64,000 nt of DNA from a virus, in IMG/VR virus record IMGVR_UViG_3300032287_000965, positions 1 through 64,000 of that record; one strand, given 5' to 3'. The notes beneath the pieces are model-generated. The model saw nothing but the letters and a program-made list of their open reading frames with translations. It had not been told where the DNA came from and ran no database searches. This document shows positions 7,476 to 15,584 of this stretch, one piece after another (positions within the stretch are counted from its first letter, which is position 1; every line of letters starts with the position of its first letter). A program made the position numbers and the translations under genes.

Positions 7476-7710
7476 GGAAACGTTCCACTATACGGTCAAG
7501 TTTTTCTTCAATCCTGTCAAAACGACGATTGACTTCATTGGTCAACTCTTTCATATCGTTGCGCGGGACGTACTCCTTTGCAACCTCTGTTTTAAAGTCA
7601 GCCAATGATTCTTTCGTTGCTTTTGCGGAATTAAGCGCGTCTTTCAAGAACCACCCCACAATACCGAGTAGAAAATAAAGGGCGCCAACTAAAAAACCTA
7701 TTACGTCCAT
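7459..7710 (-). CDS. Small membrane protein with coiled coil
   Basis: 83 residues from the ATG at 7710, with a GGAAG site lying in the end of the upstream gene. Residues 3-22 (VIGFLVGALYFLLGIVGWFL) form one transmembrane segment. The rest is an amphipathic coiled coil (NEVNRRFDRIEEKLDRIVER). It resembles small phage membrane proteins annotated as haemolysin XhlA-like or holin-associated, but it sits with virion genes and a separate holin is present at 60637-60915. A membrane-associated accessory role is inferred. Confidence 0.6.
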   Translation of the reverse strand: MDVIGFLVGALYFLLGIVGWFLKDALNSAKATKESLADFKTEVAKEYVPRNDMKELTNEVNRRFDRIEEKLDRIVERFHASGQ

Positions 7711-7712
7711 GA

Positions 7713-7967
7713 TTAGCACTTCCAAGCTCTTAGCGATTTGTTAATACGGCTATTCGGGTCGTTCGCGGTTTTCGACGAAGTGAGCTTCTTTTTCATTCCA
7801 GACATCCGGGCGCAGAACGATTTTTTCCTTGCGCCGCCTTCCGGCTGGGGGGCTTTCAACCCCGGCTTCCCCGGATTCGCTGCGTTGTAGGAGGCGCGCC
7901 CTTTGGCGTTTAGACCACCCTTGGGATTCTTGCCCTCTTTCCTTGTCCATGCTGGTGATTTAGCCAT
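7713..7967 (-). CDS. DUF6321-like basic protein
   Basis: 84 residues, starting MAKSPAWTRKEGKNPKGGLN, then AKGRASYNAANPGKPGLKAP and KKSFCARMSGMKKKL, ending NSRINKSLRAWKC. This pattern is a well-conserved small phage family that I recall as DUF6321. It has a Cys in the middle and a Cys at the very end. The strong positive charge suggests binding to DNA or to an acidic partner. It is packed 2 bp after the gene upstream. Confidence 0.75.
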   Translation of the reverse strand: MAKSPAWTRKEGKNPKGGLNAKGRASYNAANPGKPGLKAPQPEGGARKKSFCARMSGMKKKLTSSKTANDPNSRINKSLRAWKC

Positions 7968-7968
7968 T

Positions 7969-8760
7969 TTAGCCCTGCATGTAGTTTTGAACTAAGAGAA
8001 CGATGAACATCGAAGAAACACCGTTGTTATTGGAACTAGCAAGTGCTGTTGCCTCAAGTGTAGTCTTCTCTGGGATTTCAAGCGGGTACTCAAACACATA
8101 GTCCGCTACACCATTATTGACAGTCGTGACTGCGGCAGTGCGACGAATATTGTCGGTGCCACGGGTTAAAAGTCGTCCCTCAACTTGGGCGGACCCACCT
8201 GCTTGACCCGCCGAAAACAAACCCTGAGACACATACCCCGTATACCCTGCTGGGATGGTGTAGCTGCCCGTGATCGTAGTGTTGTAGTCAAACTTAATGA
8301 TGTCGTAGGTGGTCGCAGGGACACCAGCAGTCACAGTACCTGTGCCGATATAAATGTCACCTGCGGCACTGTTTCCAGAACCTGCCGTTAATACATAAGC
8401 ATAGTTAACCCGAAGCAGCGACGCAGTCATCGTCACGGCCGTTTGTCCGTTCAGCGTGACGGTCTCTGTGACTTCGTTGTAATTAGCGTCAAGACCCTGC
8501 ACAACGACCGTGCGGGCACCTGTGCCTGCGGCTGTATCGTTAGCGCTGGTAGAGCTGACCTTCATCTGCAAAGCAGCCGCAGGGAAAGTAATTAAACTAG
8601 CCAGAGGCCAAACCGATACTTGAGCCGTGTCTACATCAGAATTGAATCCAAAGACAGTGACATTTCTGTGCCCCTGAATTTGACCACGAGAGACTTGCAA
8701 CTCAAACGGCTCGTACGTACCTACTTGGGTTATAGAACGCCAAGTTCCAATATTAGCCAT
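7969..8760 (-). CDS. Putative virion structural protein
   Basis: 263 residues, MANIGTWRSITQVGTYEPF at the start. It is nearly all beta-strand by composition, with TARTVVVQGLDANYNEVTETV-like Big/Ig-type stretches at about 85-105 and a C-terminal YVFEYPLEIPEKTTLEATA. The family occurs just downstream of capsid genes in related phages. It could be a head fibre, decoration or tail component. It is separated by 14 bp from the upstream gene. No enzymatic motif. Confidence 0.65.
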   Translation of the reverse strand: MANIGTWRSITQVGTYEPFELQVSRGQIQGHRNVTVFGFNSDVDTAQVSVWPLASLITFPAAALQMKVSSTSANDTAAGTGARTVVVQGLDANYNEVTETVTLNGQTAVTMTASLLRVNYAYVLTAGSGNSAAGDIYIGTGTVTAGVPATTYDIIKFDYNTTITGSYTIPAGYTGYVSQGLFSAGQAGGSAQVEGRLLTRGTDNIRRTAAVTTVNNGVADYVFEYPLEIPEKTTLEATALASSNNNGVSSMFIVLLVQNYMQG

Positions 8761-8774
8761 AACAGGCTCCTCAA

Positions 8775-9269
8775 TTAGTCGTTCTGTTGGCCTAGCAATG
8801 GATCGGTAACGTAGTATATGATTTTACCGCTAATATTACCGCCAGTAGCTGCCGAAGCCCCTGCACGACCAGTGATATACACTAGCTCAGTTGCCGACAT
8901 AACAGCGTTAAGCGAAGTGCCCGCAGTAGCCGAAGCCCAGTTAAAGACCTGCTTACCAGCATCAGCATCCGACTCGTTCAATAGAGCTTGTGGCGAAGCA
9001 GTGCCGGTGGTGTAGAGCGTAAAACCCATATCAAACGTTGGGGTAGTGCCGCCAGTACCTGCGGCGTTAGCGTTGATCTGCAAAATAACTGCGTTAGCGG
9101 GGAGAATAACGTTTGCTGCATTAGCAGCGGAAGAGACTTTAGCGTTGCCTGAAGCTTGAGTTGCCGAAAAATAAAACTCAGCAACCATAACGCCGGAGCC
9201 ACAATATGCGGTGCGAGTTTGATCGCCGCCGCCCGAACGCCAGATACTTTGGGTAGTAGAAAGTGCCAT
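8775..9269 (-). CDS. Putative virion structural protein
   Basis: 164 residues, Ala/Ser/Thr/Gly-rich, with predicted beta strands (VMVAEFYFSAT, VILPANAVILQINANAAGT, ISGKIIYYVTDPLLG). It is the first gene after the capsid terminator, so it probably depends on read-through or on its own promoter in the 138-bp gap. It may decorate the capsid or form part of a head fibre. I do not recognise the family precisely. Confidence 0.6.
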   Translation of the reverse strand: MALSTTQSIWRSGGGDQTRTAYCGSGVMVAEFYFSATQASGNAKVSSAANAANVILPANAVILQINANAAGTGGTTPTFDMGFTLYTTGTASPQALLNESDADAGKQVFNWASATAGTSLNAVMSATELVYITGRAGASAATGGNISGKIIYYVTDPLLGQQND

Positions 9270-9376
9270 TTGAATTTTCCCTCATGCGGTTAGGTGCGAC
9301 GATCTGCATGAAGTCAGGCGGGGGGCCTGTTCGATCGCACCGGGTATCCCCCGGAATTCTGTACTTTATATACTAA

Positions 9377-9404
9377 AAAAGGGGAGCCGTAAAGCTCCCC
9401 TTTT
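9377..9404 (-). terminator. Rho-independent terminator after the capsid gene
   Basis: An 11-bp stem (AAAAGGGGAGC / GCTCCCCTTTT) with a 6-nt loop. On the minus strand it is followed by a T run. It lies 4 bp beyond the capsid stop codon. It would set the level of capsid transcript relative to the downstream structural genes. Confidence 0.9.
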
Positions 9405-9407
9405 GTC

Positions 9408-10322
9408 TTACGCGCCTGCGGAACCGAACATACCCAATGGGTCTGACCAGCCGAAGGAATAACGCTCACGAGCCTTGTAACGGACGTTGCCGGTATCAAA
9501 ATCTCCGTCCATTTTTGTATCCAGCGGGGCACGAATGAAGTGCTTCATGCCGTTTGGAACGTCGGTGGTCAGGAACCAAGCATTGGTGTCGGTCAGGAAG
9601 TGGTTAATTGTATAACCCTCTGGGATCGAACCGTTGTTCTTGATTGCGTTGATATCGTTGTCGTTGGTACCGACACGCAGGCTGGTTTCGAGCAGACGAG
9701 TTGCAACGAATTGCAGGCTCGGCGGAACGACCAGTTTACGTGGGCGGGCAGCGATCAGCAGACCACGTTCGTCAGTCCACGCAGCGATTTGAATCACAGC
9801 GTTTTCCAGCGAAGTTTCGTTCAAGTCAGCAGCAGTCGAAGGAATGTTGCTGTTGAAGCCGCCGTTTACCAGTGGGTGCGAAGCCGAGAACAGAGGTACG
9901 CCATCGCCGCCGTAGTACTGAGCAGAGTTGGTGAAGCCGTTGTTCAGGATTGCAGCCGCTTTGACCTGCTTGGTGTAGGCCATTGAACGAGCCAGAGCCT
10001 TGGTGTAACGAGCAGACAAGCTGTCGTACAGGTTATCTTCAATCGCTTCTTCAGTGATCGAGAAACCTTGGGCGATAGTCTCGTGGTTGTATCGAGCAGT
10101 CCAAGCTTCCTGTGCATTGTCGTACGCAATCGCAGAACCTTCGTTCTTGACTGGTGCGGCAGTAAAGCCAGACAGCTTGGTTTCTTCTTCGAACGAACGC
10201 TCGGAAGTCTCTGTTTCGTAGATTTCCTTGCTTTCTTCACCGTAACGTGCGTACTCCAGACCAAACAAAGCATTCAGACCGGGGAGCAGTTCTTTAAGTA
10301 GTTGTGCGCGTGAAATAGCCAT
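9408..10322 (-). CDS. Major capsid protein
   Basis: 304 residues starting MAISRAQLLKELLPGLNALF. The N-arm is acidic (EESKEIYETETSERSFEEET). The body contains VKNEGSAIAYDNAQEAW, then FSITEEAIEDNLYDSLSARY, the typical E-loop to P-domain transition of HK97-fold capsids of this group. The C-terminal part has VRYKARERYSFGWSDPLGMF, a standard ending in this family. It is followed at once by a strong terminator and preceded by decoration and scaffold genes, as expected for a capsid gene. Confidence 0.9.
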   Translation of the reverse strand: MAISRAQLLKELLPGLNALFGLEYARYGEESKEIYETETSERSFEEETKLSGFTAAPVKNEGSAIAYDNAQEAWTARYNHETIAQGFSITEEAIEDNLYDSLSARYTKALARSMAYTKQVKAAAILNNGFTNSAQYYGGDGVPLFSASHPLVNGGFNSNIPSTAADLNETSLENAVIQIAAWTDERGLLIAARPRKLVVPPSLQFVATRLLETSLRVGTNDNDINAIKNNGSIPEGYTINHFLTDTNAWFLTTDVPNGMKHFIRAPLDTKMDGDFDTGNVRYKARERYSFGWSDPLGMFGSAGA

Positions 10323-10333
10323 GATTTAGCTCC

Positions 10334-10975
10334 TTATACACCAGTGGCGTTGTAATACGAGTGGTAGCCGAAGTTGAACTTAACGATCACTTCAACAAAA
10401 CCAGACGAGGTTGCGGTGTCAGGCACCATGTCTACTACACGCATTGGCAGGGAAGTCGTTACGCCGTTAGCGTAGATGCCGATACGAGAGTTGCCAGTCG
10501 TGGTCGAGCCAGTGTTCAACACCAGAACCACGTTGTTGCCCAGAGTGGACTGAGACAGTGCCACAGGGACCAAACCGGTACCGTCAGCAGTATCGCCAAC
10601 CGATACGACCTTGTAAAGCTGGTCAGGATCGTCAGCAATGTACGCTTCAGCATCAGTTACGCCAGAAGCGAAACCGGGCCAGTACTGGGAGAAAGTCAAT
10701 TGTTTAGTTACTGGGTTGGTGTAAGTGCATCCGAGGAATACACCGACAACACCTGCAACTGGGGAAGATTCAGTGTCCAGAGTGGAAACGATAACTGTAC
10801 CGCTCGAAGCCAGCTGAACTACGTCGCCGTTGAAAATAGCGGTGTTGTAGTTAACTGCCGAAGTAGCGATAGGAAGTTGACGAGTCGCACCAGCAAACAC
10901 CTGACCACCAATCAAATTGATTGGCTTTAGCCCGTAGGGGGCAGCGATTGTTGGATAAGGCGCAGTTTGTGCCAT
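10334..10975 (-). CDS. Probable capsid decoration / head-associated protein
   Basis: 213 residues. The start MAQTAPYPTIAAPYGLKP and the run INLIGGQVFAGATRQLPI are a pattern I associate with proteins encoded immediately before the capsid gene in podovirus-like phages. The rest is beta-rich and ends FNFGYHSYYNATGV. Length and position fit a decoration (cement) protein. The assignment relies on context. Confidence 0.65.
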   Translation of the reverse strand: MAQTAPYPTIAAPYGLKPINLIGGQVFAGATRQLPIATSAVNYNTAIFNGDVVQLASSGTVIVSTLDTESSPVAGVVGVFLGCTYTNPVTKQLTFSQYWPGFASGVTDAEAYIADDPDQLYKVVSVGDTADGTGLVPVALSQSTLGNNVVLVLNTGSTTTGNSRIGIYANGVTTSLPMRVVDMVPDTATSSGFVEVIVKFNFGYHSYYNATGV

Positions 10976-11001
10976 GATTTAACTCCTAGTTAATAAAAAG
11001 A

Positions 11002-11436
11002 CTACTTATTACCTTTACCAAAAGATGTCGTTGACTTACGTTCGTTGAACAAAGGCATCCGCGCATCACTCTGGCGCATAAACGAATTGTCCACGGCTTC
11101 GATGTTGTTCTCAGACTGCTTCTGGTAGTGGTTGTTTCTTGCTTCCACCATCTCAGTCGGCATCTTGCACAACAGCAGCCCACCATGGGAGACTTCACCT
11201 TTTTCGTTTGCCGGAAGCATAAGCTCCGGATGATCTTCCGCTTTGACCGGCACCCAGCCTTCACGCATACGCATGGAGAAATTCGGGGAGGCTACACCGT
11301 TAATGTGGGTTGCTACCCACCGGTAAGACCAGCCCGGTTCTGGGGTTGGATCAGGCAGTGCTGAAGGTGGTACATAAACAGCACGTGCGGTTTTATCGCG
11401 TGAAACGAGATCACGAGGAGTGCGAGTATCGGCCAT
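11002..11436 (-). CDS. Conserved head-region protein
   Basis: 144 residues. It has PPSALPDPTPEPGWSYRWV, then HINGVASPNFSMRMREGWVP and HPELMLPANEKGEVSHGGLL. This conserved block occurs between scaffold and capsid genes in many uncultured phages. The C-terminal 40 residues are charged and possibly helical. Probably an assembly factor or minor head protein; no enzyme motif is seen. It is spaced 1 bp from the scaffold gene. Confidence 0.7.
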   Translation of the reverse strand: MADTRTPRDLVSRDKTARAVYVPPSALPDPTPEPGWSYRWVATHINGVASPNFSMRMREGWVPVKAEDHPELMLPANEKGEVSHGGLLLCKMPTEMVEARNNHYQKQSENNIEAVDNSFMRQSDARMPLFNERKSTTSFGKGNK

Positions 11437-11437
11437 C

Positions 11438-12424
11438 TTAAATCTCCAATTTAGCTACTTCAGCAGCGTACTGCTGCGGGGTTAGTCCATACTTTTTAGC
11501 CAAGGCAAGTTGCCGTTGGGACAGTTGGATTTTCTTTGTTCCAGACGAACGAGACGCTGGAGCAACCACAGCCGCAGGTTTTTTTGGAGCCTCGGATTGA
11601 ACCTGTATAGGTTCTGGCGTTTTCTCAGCATTCCCGCCAAATAGTTCGGGGAACGTCTTCTGCATGCGCCCATCGATTTGGGCGAAGTATTCATCGTCAC
11701 GAGGATCTACCCCGGAATTGACTAGCTTGTGATGCAGCCCTAGTGCGTAGCTGGTGTATTCTTCGAACCCCGGTTGACCGTACCACTGGTTTTTTGCCTG
11801 CCAGCGCAGCGTCTTTTCGTCCGGTTCAACTTGTGCGGGTTGAGATGGTTCTCTTTGTACAACAGGCTCATCGTCTTGTAAAGGGGTTGGACGATAATTT
11901 TTTGCTTGATCAAATCTAACCTTAGCTTCCATCAAGGCTTCTTGAGCCGCAATAATAGCGTCGGTGTCAAATGACTCTTGGGCATCTTTAAACTGACGGC
12001 GGGCTGCTTGCAACTGCGCTTCAGCCGCATCTTTGGCCGTATTAGCAAAGACTTCCTGACCGTAATTGACCGTCTGCTTGAGCTTTTTGTTCTCTTCAGA
12101 CAGGTACGTCATGAGCTTATCCATCTCCTGCTTTTCTCGCAGAAGGGCTTCTTTCATCCGGCGCTCGTCATGACGGGCATGTGTTAACTCTTTAATACGA
12201 GTCTGCACTTTCTCCGAATAGTTTTCGATTTCGTCGTCAGTCGGGTCTGCCACCTCTTTGTCCAATGGCTTGCGGCCACGGTCTTTTGCGGGGGTATCAT
12301 CAACTATTTCAATTTCGACATCCTCTCCGGCATCGGTATCGGCCTGAGTGACTACGGAATCGTCTTCTTGAGCAACGACTTTCTTACCGTCGTCCTCGTC
12401 CGGAAACTTATAATTATCTAACAT
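11438..12424 (-). CDS. Scaffolding protein
   Basis: 328 residues, strongly acidic at the N-terminus (about residues 1-70), a long coiled coil through about 75-190 (EKVQTRIKELTHARHDERRM, EAQLQAARRQFKDAQESF), and a basic C-terminus with KKIQLSQRQLALAKKYGLTP. Acidic helix plus a basic C-terminal capsid-binding end is the classic scaffold layout. Its place between portal and capsid genes agrees. It should act inside the procapsid and leave during maturation. Confidence 0.85.
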   Translation of the reverse strand: MLDNYKFPDEDDGKKVVAQEDDSVVTQADTDAGEDVEIEIVDDTPAKDRGRKPLDKEVADPTDDEIENYSEKVQTRIKELTHARHDERRMKEALLREKQEMDKLMTYLSEENKKLKQTVNYGQEVFANTAKDAAEAQLQAARRQFKDAQESFDTDAIIAAQEALMEAKVRFDQAKNYRPTPLQDDEPVVQREPSQPAQVEPDEKTLRWQAKNQWYGQPGFEEYTSYALGLHHKLVNSGVDPRDDEYFAQIDGRMQKTFPELFGGNAEKTPEPIQVQSEAPKKPAAVVAPASRSSGTKKIQLSQRQLALAKKYGLTPQQYAAEVAKLEI

Positions 12425-12436
12425 GTAACACTCCTA

Positions 12437-12865
12437 TTAAGCACGGGTAATACCGCGTGGATCATCCACGACCGCATCAATCTGGTCGTCATTCAGCAGG
12501 CGGAACTCTTTTCCATAAATCTTGAATCGAGTACCGGAGTAAGTACGTACCAACACAAAGTCGCCCGGTTTGCACCAAGGGCCATTTGGGAACTTATCTG
12601 TGTCTTTGTACGCATCGGGACCAACATCCAGCACAAACAAAATCGTGGTCGAGTGCTCTTCCTGACGCATGATCGACTCCGCTTTGACTAAGCTGGAGTT
12701 TTCAAACTTATCCGACACATCGGGAACGCCACAAAGAATCTTCCATCCTGTTGGCTTGGGCAACATACGCCCGCGCTCTTCAATAGGGATTTGCTCTGTT
12801 GGTTCTTCGACCTGTTGAATTGGCTCCGGCATTTGAATACCCGGAGGTAGTAATAGATCGCTCAT
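12437..12865 (-). CDS. GroES-like co-chaperonin
   Basis: 142 residues. After a disordered N-terminus with several Pro/Glu, the core reads LPKPTGWKILCGVPDVSDKF, then TILFVLDVGPDAYKD and PGDFVLVRTYSGTRFKIYGK, ending LLNDDQIDAVVDDP. This is the Cpn10 fold order, with the VLDVGPDAY and GDFV strands in place of the canonical GxGK and GDxV motifs. Phage GroES homologues work with host GroEL to fold the capsid. It lies between portal and scaffold, and it overlaps the preceding small gene. Confidence 0.8.
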   Translation of the reverse strand: MSDLLLPPGIQMPEPIQQVEEPTEQIPIEERGRMLPKPTGWKILCGVPDVSDKFENSSLVKAESIMRQEEHSTTILFVLDVGPDAYKDTDKFPNGPWCKPGDFVLVRTYSGTRFKIYGKEFRLLNDDQIDAVVDDPRGITRA

Positions 12866-13061
12866 CGTCTTCGTCCTCTTTGGTTGCTGCTTCTACAAGG
12901 TCAAGTAAATGTCGCTCTGCGAGGGCAAGACCCTGAATTACCCCGCAGAGTTTTTGATAAGAGGCGAAATCTGTGCAGACGCCATTTGCCATGTCGTCTG
13001 TGTAGTCATTCATGTCTTTGCGTATCTTGTCGCGTAGTACGCTTACGAAGTTGTGATCCAC
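12780..13061 (-). CDS. Small conserved portal-proximal protein
   Basis: 93 residues with a GTG start at 13061, which has GGAG seven bases upstream inside the portal stop region. The sequence is helical at the N-terminus (SVLRDKIRKDMNDYTDDMAN, ASYQKLCGVIQGLALAERHL) and Ser/Asn/Gly-rich at the end. It overlaps the co-chaperonin gene by 86 bp. I recall similar short helical proteins encoded next to the portal in related phages. The role is unknown. Confidence 0.65.
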   Translation of the reverse strand: MDHNFVSVLRDKIRKDMNDYTDDMANGVCTDFASYQKLCGVIQGLALAERHLLDLVEAATKEDEDDERSITTSGYSNAGANSTGRRTNRANPY

Positions 13062-15575
13062 TTATTCTCCTTTTGGTGGTTTATCCGTTTTCTTAAAAGT
13101 AGCCATGTGCTTTAACGCAGCCTGCTTGCGTTGGAAATCTGATTGATCTCTGGCCTTTTGTCCTTCCATACCAAGACGAACACCTTCTGCTTGTTGGGTT
13201 GCAGCAAGTTTTTGTTTGTCCATCTCAATCTGTGAAGCTGCTTTGAGGCCACCAAGTTGAATGTCCGCGTCGGTTTTTTGTTTGTCCAGTTCCAAACGTT
13301 GCGCTGCAAGCATGGCGTCTGCCTGAGCTTTCTGTTCTTTAATACCCACCTCACGCTCTTTAAGCTGCAATTCTTGCATCTGCATCTGAACCATCGGGTC
13401 CTGCATCTGCTGTTGCGCTTGTTGCTGCGCCACTTGCGCTTGGCTCTCTTGCAGTACTTGTTGTGCCGCCTGTGCCATCATCGCCGACAAAGCAATTTCC
13501 ATCTGTGGCGGCAGCTTCTCGTCTTCTGGTGGCAGAGCAATACCCATCTGCTGCTCGATCTTCTGACGATATGCATAAGCCACGTGTTCGGAAATGTGCG
13601 CCATCATCGCCGCTTGAATCTGCGGTGCTCTTGGGTTTTGTCCGACTAGTTCTTGAATCAACGGATCATTCATTGCAGACATGTGCACTTGAATGTGCGC
13701 CTGATGATCTTGGTAGAAGAACGCTTTGAGTGGTTTGCCTTTTAGCGCGGCCATGTTTTCTGCTACAGGATCGCGTGGCTTCTGGTCGTCTTCCAACGGC
13801 ACTAACTTTTCTGCATTCTTAATACCCAGCACTTCCAACATCTGACGGTGCAAGAATGGCAGGTCGTAAATATCCGGTGCCATCTGCGCCATCTGAATAA
13901 CGGCTTGGTACTGCACTACACGCTGCGACATCGTCGCTGCATTCGGATCACTGACAGGGATCAGGTCTACCTTGTCGTAGTCTTCACGCTTGGCTTTCTT
14001 ATTGCCGTACTCAGGTGTGTACTCGTAAGCTGGATCGGTGTAGTCACGGATGATTTCTTTAAGCAGCTTGAACTCGCGCTTTAGTGTGTAGTGCACACGC
14101 GCTTGTACTGCCGTCATGACTTTAAGCTGCCGCTCCAGCAGTGCTAACGTTGTTCCAACAGGAGCCTGCGCCGACATGTCGGAGACTTTCATATCCGCAG
14201 TCGCTGCAAAGCGACGGCCTTCGTCCACGATTGTGCCCAGCAGGTTGTAGAGAACTGTAGACGGTTCCTTGTATGGCAGAGGCAGAATGCTGTCGCGGAT
14301 GTTGCCGGATGCTACGTCCACATCACGCCACTCACCCGGAGCGATGGGTGTGTCGTCGCCCTTGATTCTCAAGCCTCTGGATTTTAATCCGCCGGGCAGG
14401 TTTGAAAGAGTACCTGCATCAACGAGCTGTCTCATCAACGAAGTCGCGTTCTTTGCAAAGCCGCCCACCAAATGGAACAAACCGAAGCCATACGCACCAA
14501 AGCCGGGGATGTACTGGTAGTGCACAAAGTGCTGACGCTTCAAACGCAGTGGGTCTTCGTGCTTCCAGTTTCTGCGAATGGCCAGAACTTCGTTGCTGCC
14601 TTTAATTAATGTGACGACGTATGGCAGCGCAATCTCTGTTGGCTCTTTGTCCTCATCAACATCTGCGTGTGGGTCGTCCTCAATATATAAGTCTACGTGG
14701 CACTCATACAGGGTGTATCTGTCGTCGTTCAAATCAGAGAAGCCGGTCTCTTTGTCTTTGGCTTTCTGAATGTCCTCTACCTTGCGATCGGGATCGCCCA
14801 ACTCAACATCACGGTAGAACCCTGCTTGCTGCAACTTGATGATCTCGTTCTTGGTCTTGCGCATCACGTGCGTGAAGCGATGGCAGGTGTCCATATCTGT
14901 TGCGCCGTACGGCAAAATGCCGTCTTCTGCTGGCACAAACATCGACACTTGGCGTCCCAAATTGGGATCATAGTAGACCTTCTTAAACGCCGAGCCGGTA
15001 GCAGGCAAGCTCCACAACATACGCTCATGCTCTGGGCGGTACTCCGACATGACTTCGGTCAACTCGAAGTTCATATCTTCTTCTACGCGCTGCGCTGCTT
15101 CTTTGATCTCTGGCGTCTCTTTACCGATGATCTTGGTACGCACAGGACCCTGCGCTGGGAATGTTTCTGAGATGGTCTCAGACTGAAAGCGTACAACTGC
15201 TTCGGAGAGCATGGGGTGAAACACGCCACACGCGCCTGACCATGGTTCTGTTCTCTCTTCTATCTGAAGACCAAGCAACTTAATGCCCTCGACGTACATC
15301 TTCTCCCACTCTTTGCGGGAGTTCTTATCGTTCTCAATGTCTTCCAAAAGCTCAGATGCCAGCGACTCAATCGCCCGGTCATCCAACTCTTCTGCCAGAT
15401 TGGCATCAAAGTCGTCTTCATCTTCGGCCTTCATTACGTCCAACTCAAAGCCCGGACCCTTGATGCTGACCGCTTCTGGGTCAACGATCTCGATCTCCAG
15501 CCCCGGTTCTTCGTCGTCAGTCTCCAACGCGCCCAACCCGGCGGGGGCTTGGTTTATTGCTTTATCGATTGGCAT
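13062..15575 (-). CDS. Portal protein (P22-like)
   Basis: 837 residues, longer than P22 gp1 (725). The body carries RKEWEKMYVEGIKLLGLQIE, then TEPWSGACGVFHPMLSEAVV, typical of podovirus portals, and later FGFGLFHLVGGF-like and GLKSRGLRIKGDDTPIAPGE segments. The last 200 residues are a Gln/Ala/Lys-rich coiled coil (VAQQQAQQQMQDPMVQMQMQ), like the P22 barrel. The portal forms the dodecameric DNA gate and terminase docking site. It lies directly after the terminase genes. Confidence 0.9.
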   Translation of the reverse strand: MPIDKAINQAPAGLGALETDDEEPGLEIEIVDPEAVSIKGPGFELDVMKAEDEDDFDANLAEELDDRAIESLASELLEDIENDKNSRKEWEKMYVEGIKLLGLQIEERTEPWSGACGVFHPMLSEAVVRFQSETISETFPAQGPVRTKIIGKETPEIKEAAQRVEEDMNFELTEVMSEYRPEHERMLWSLPATGSAFKKVYYDPNLGRQVSMFVPAEDGILPYGATDMDTCHRFTHVMRKTKNEIIKLQQAGFYRDVELGDPDRKVEDIQKAKDKETGFSDLNDDRYTLYECHVDLYIEDDPHADVDEDKEPTEIALPYVVTLIKGSNEVLAIRRNWKHEDPLRLKRQHFVHYQYIPGFGAYGFGLFHLVGGFAKNATSLMRQLVDAGTLSNLPGGLKSRGLRIKGDDTPIAPGEWRDVDVASGNIRDSILPLPYKEPSTVLYNLLGTIVDEGRRFAATADMKVSDMSAQAPVGTTLALLERQLKVMTAVQARVHYTLKREFKLLKEIIRDYTDPAYEYTPEYGNKKAKREDYDKVDLIPVSDPNAATMSQRVVQYQAVIQMAQMAPDIYDLPFLHRQMLEVLGIKNAEKLVPLEDDQKPRDPVAENMAALKGKPLKAFFYQDHQAHIQVHMSAMNDPLIQELVGQNPRAPQIQAAMMAHISEHVAYAYRQKIEQQMGIALPPEDEKLPPQMEIALSAMMAQAAQQVLQESQAQVAQQQAQQQMQDPMVQMQMQELQLKEREVGIKEQKAQADAMLAAQRLELDKQKTDADIQLGGLKAASQIEMDKQKLAATQQAEGVRLGMEGQKARDQSDFQRKQAALKHMATFKKTDKPPKGE

Positions 15576-15584
15576 GATTTGTCC

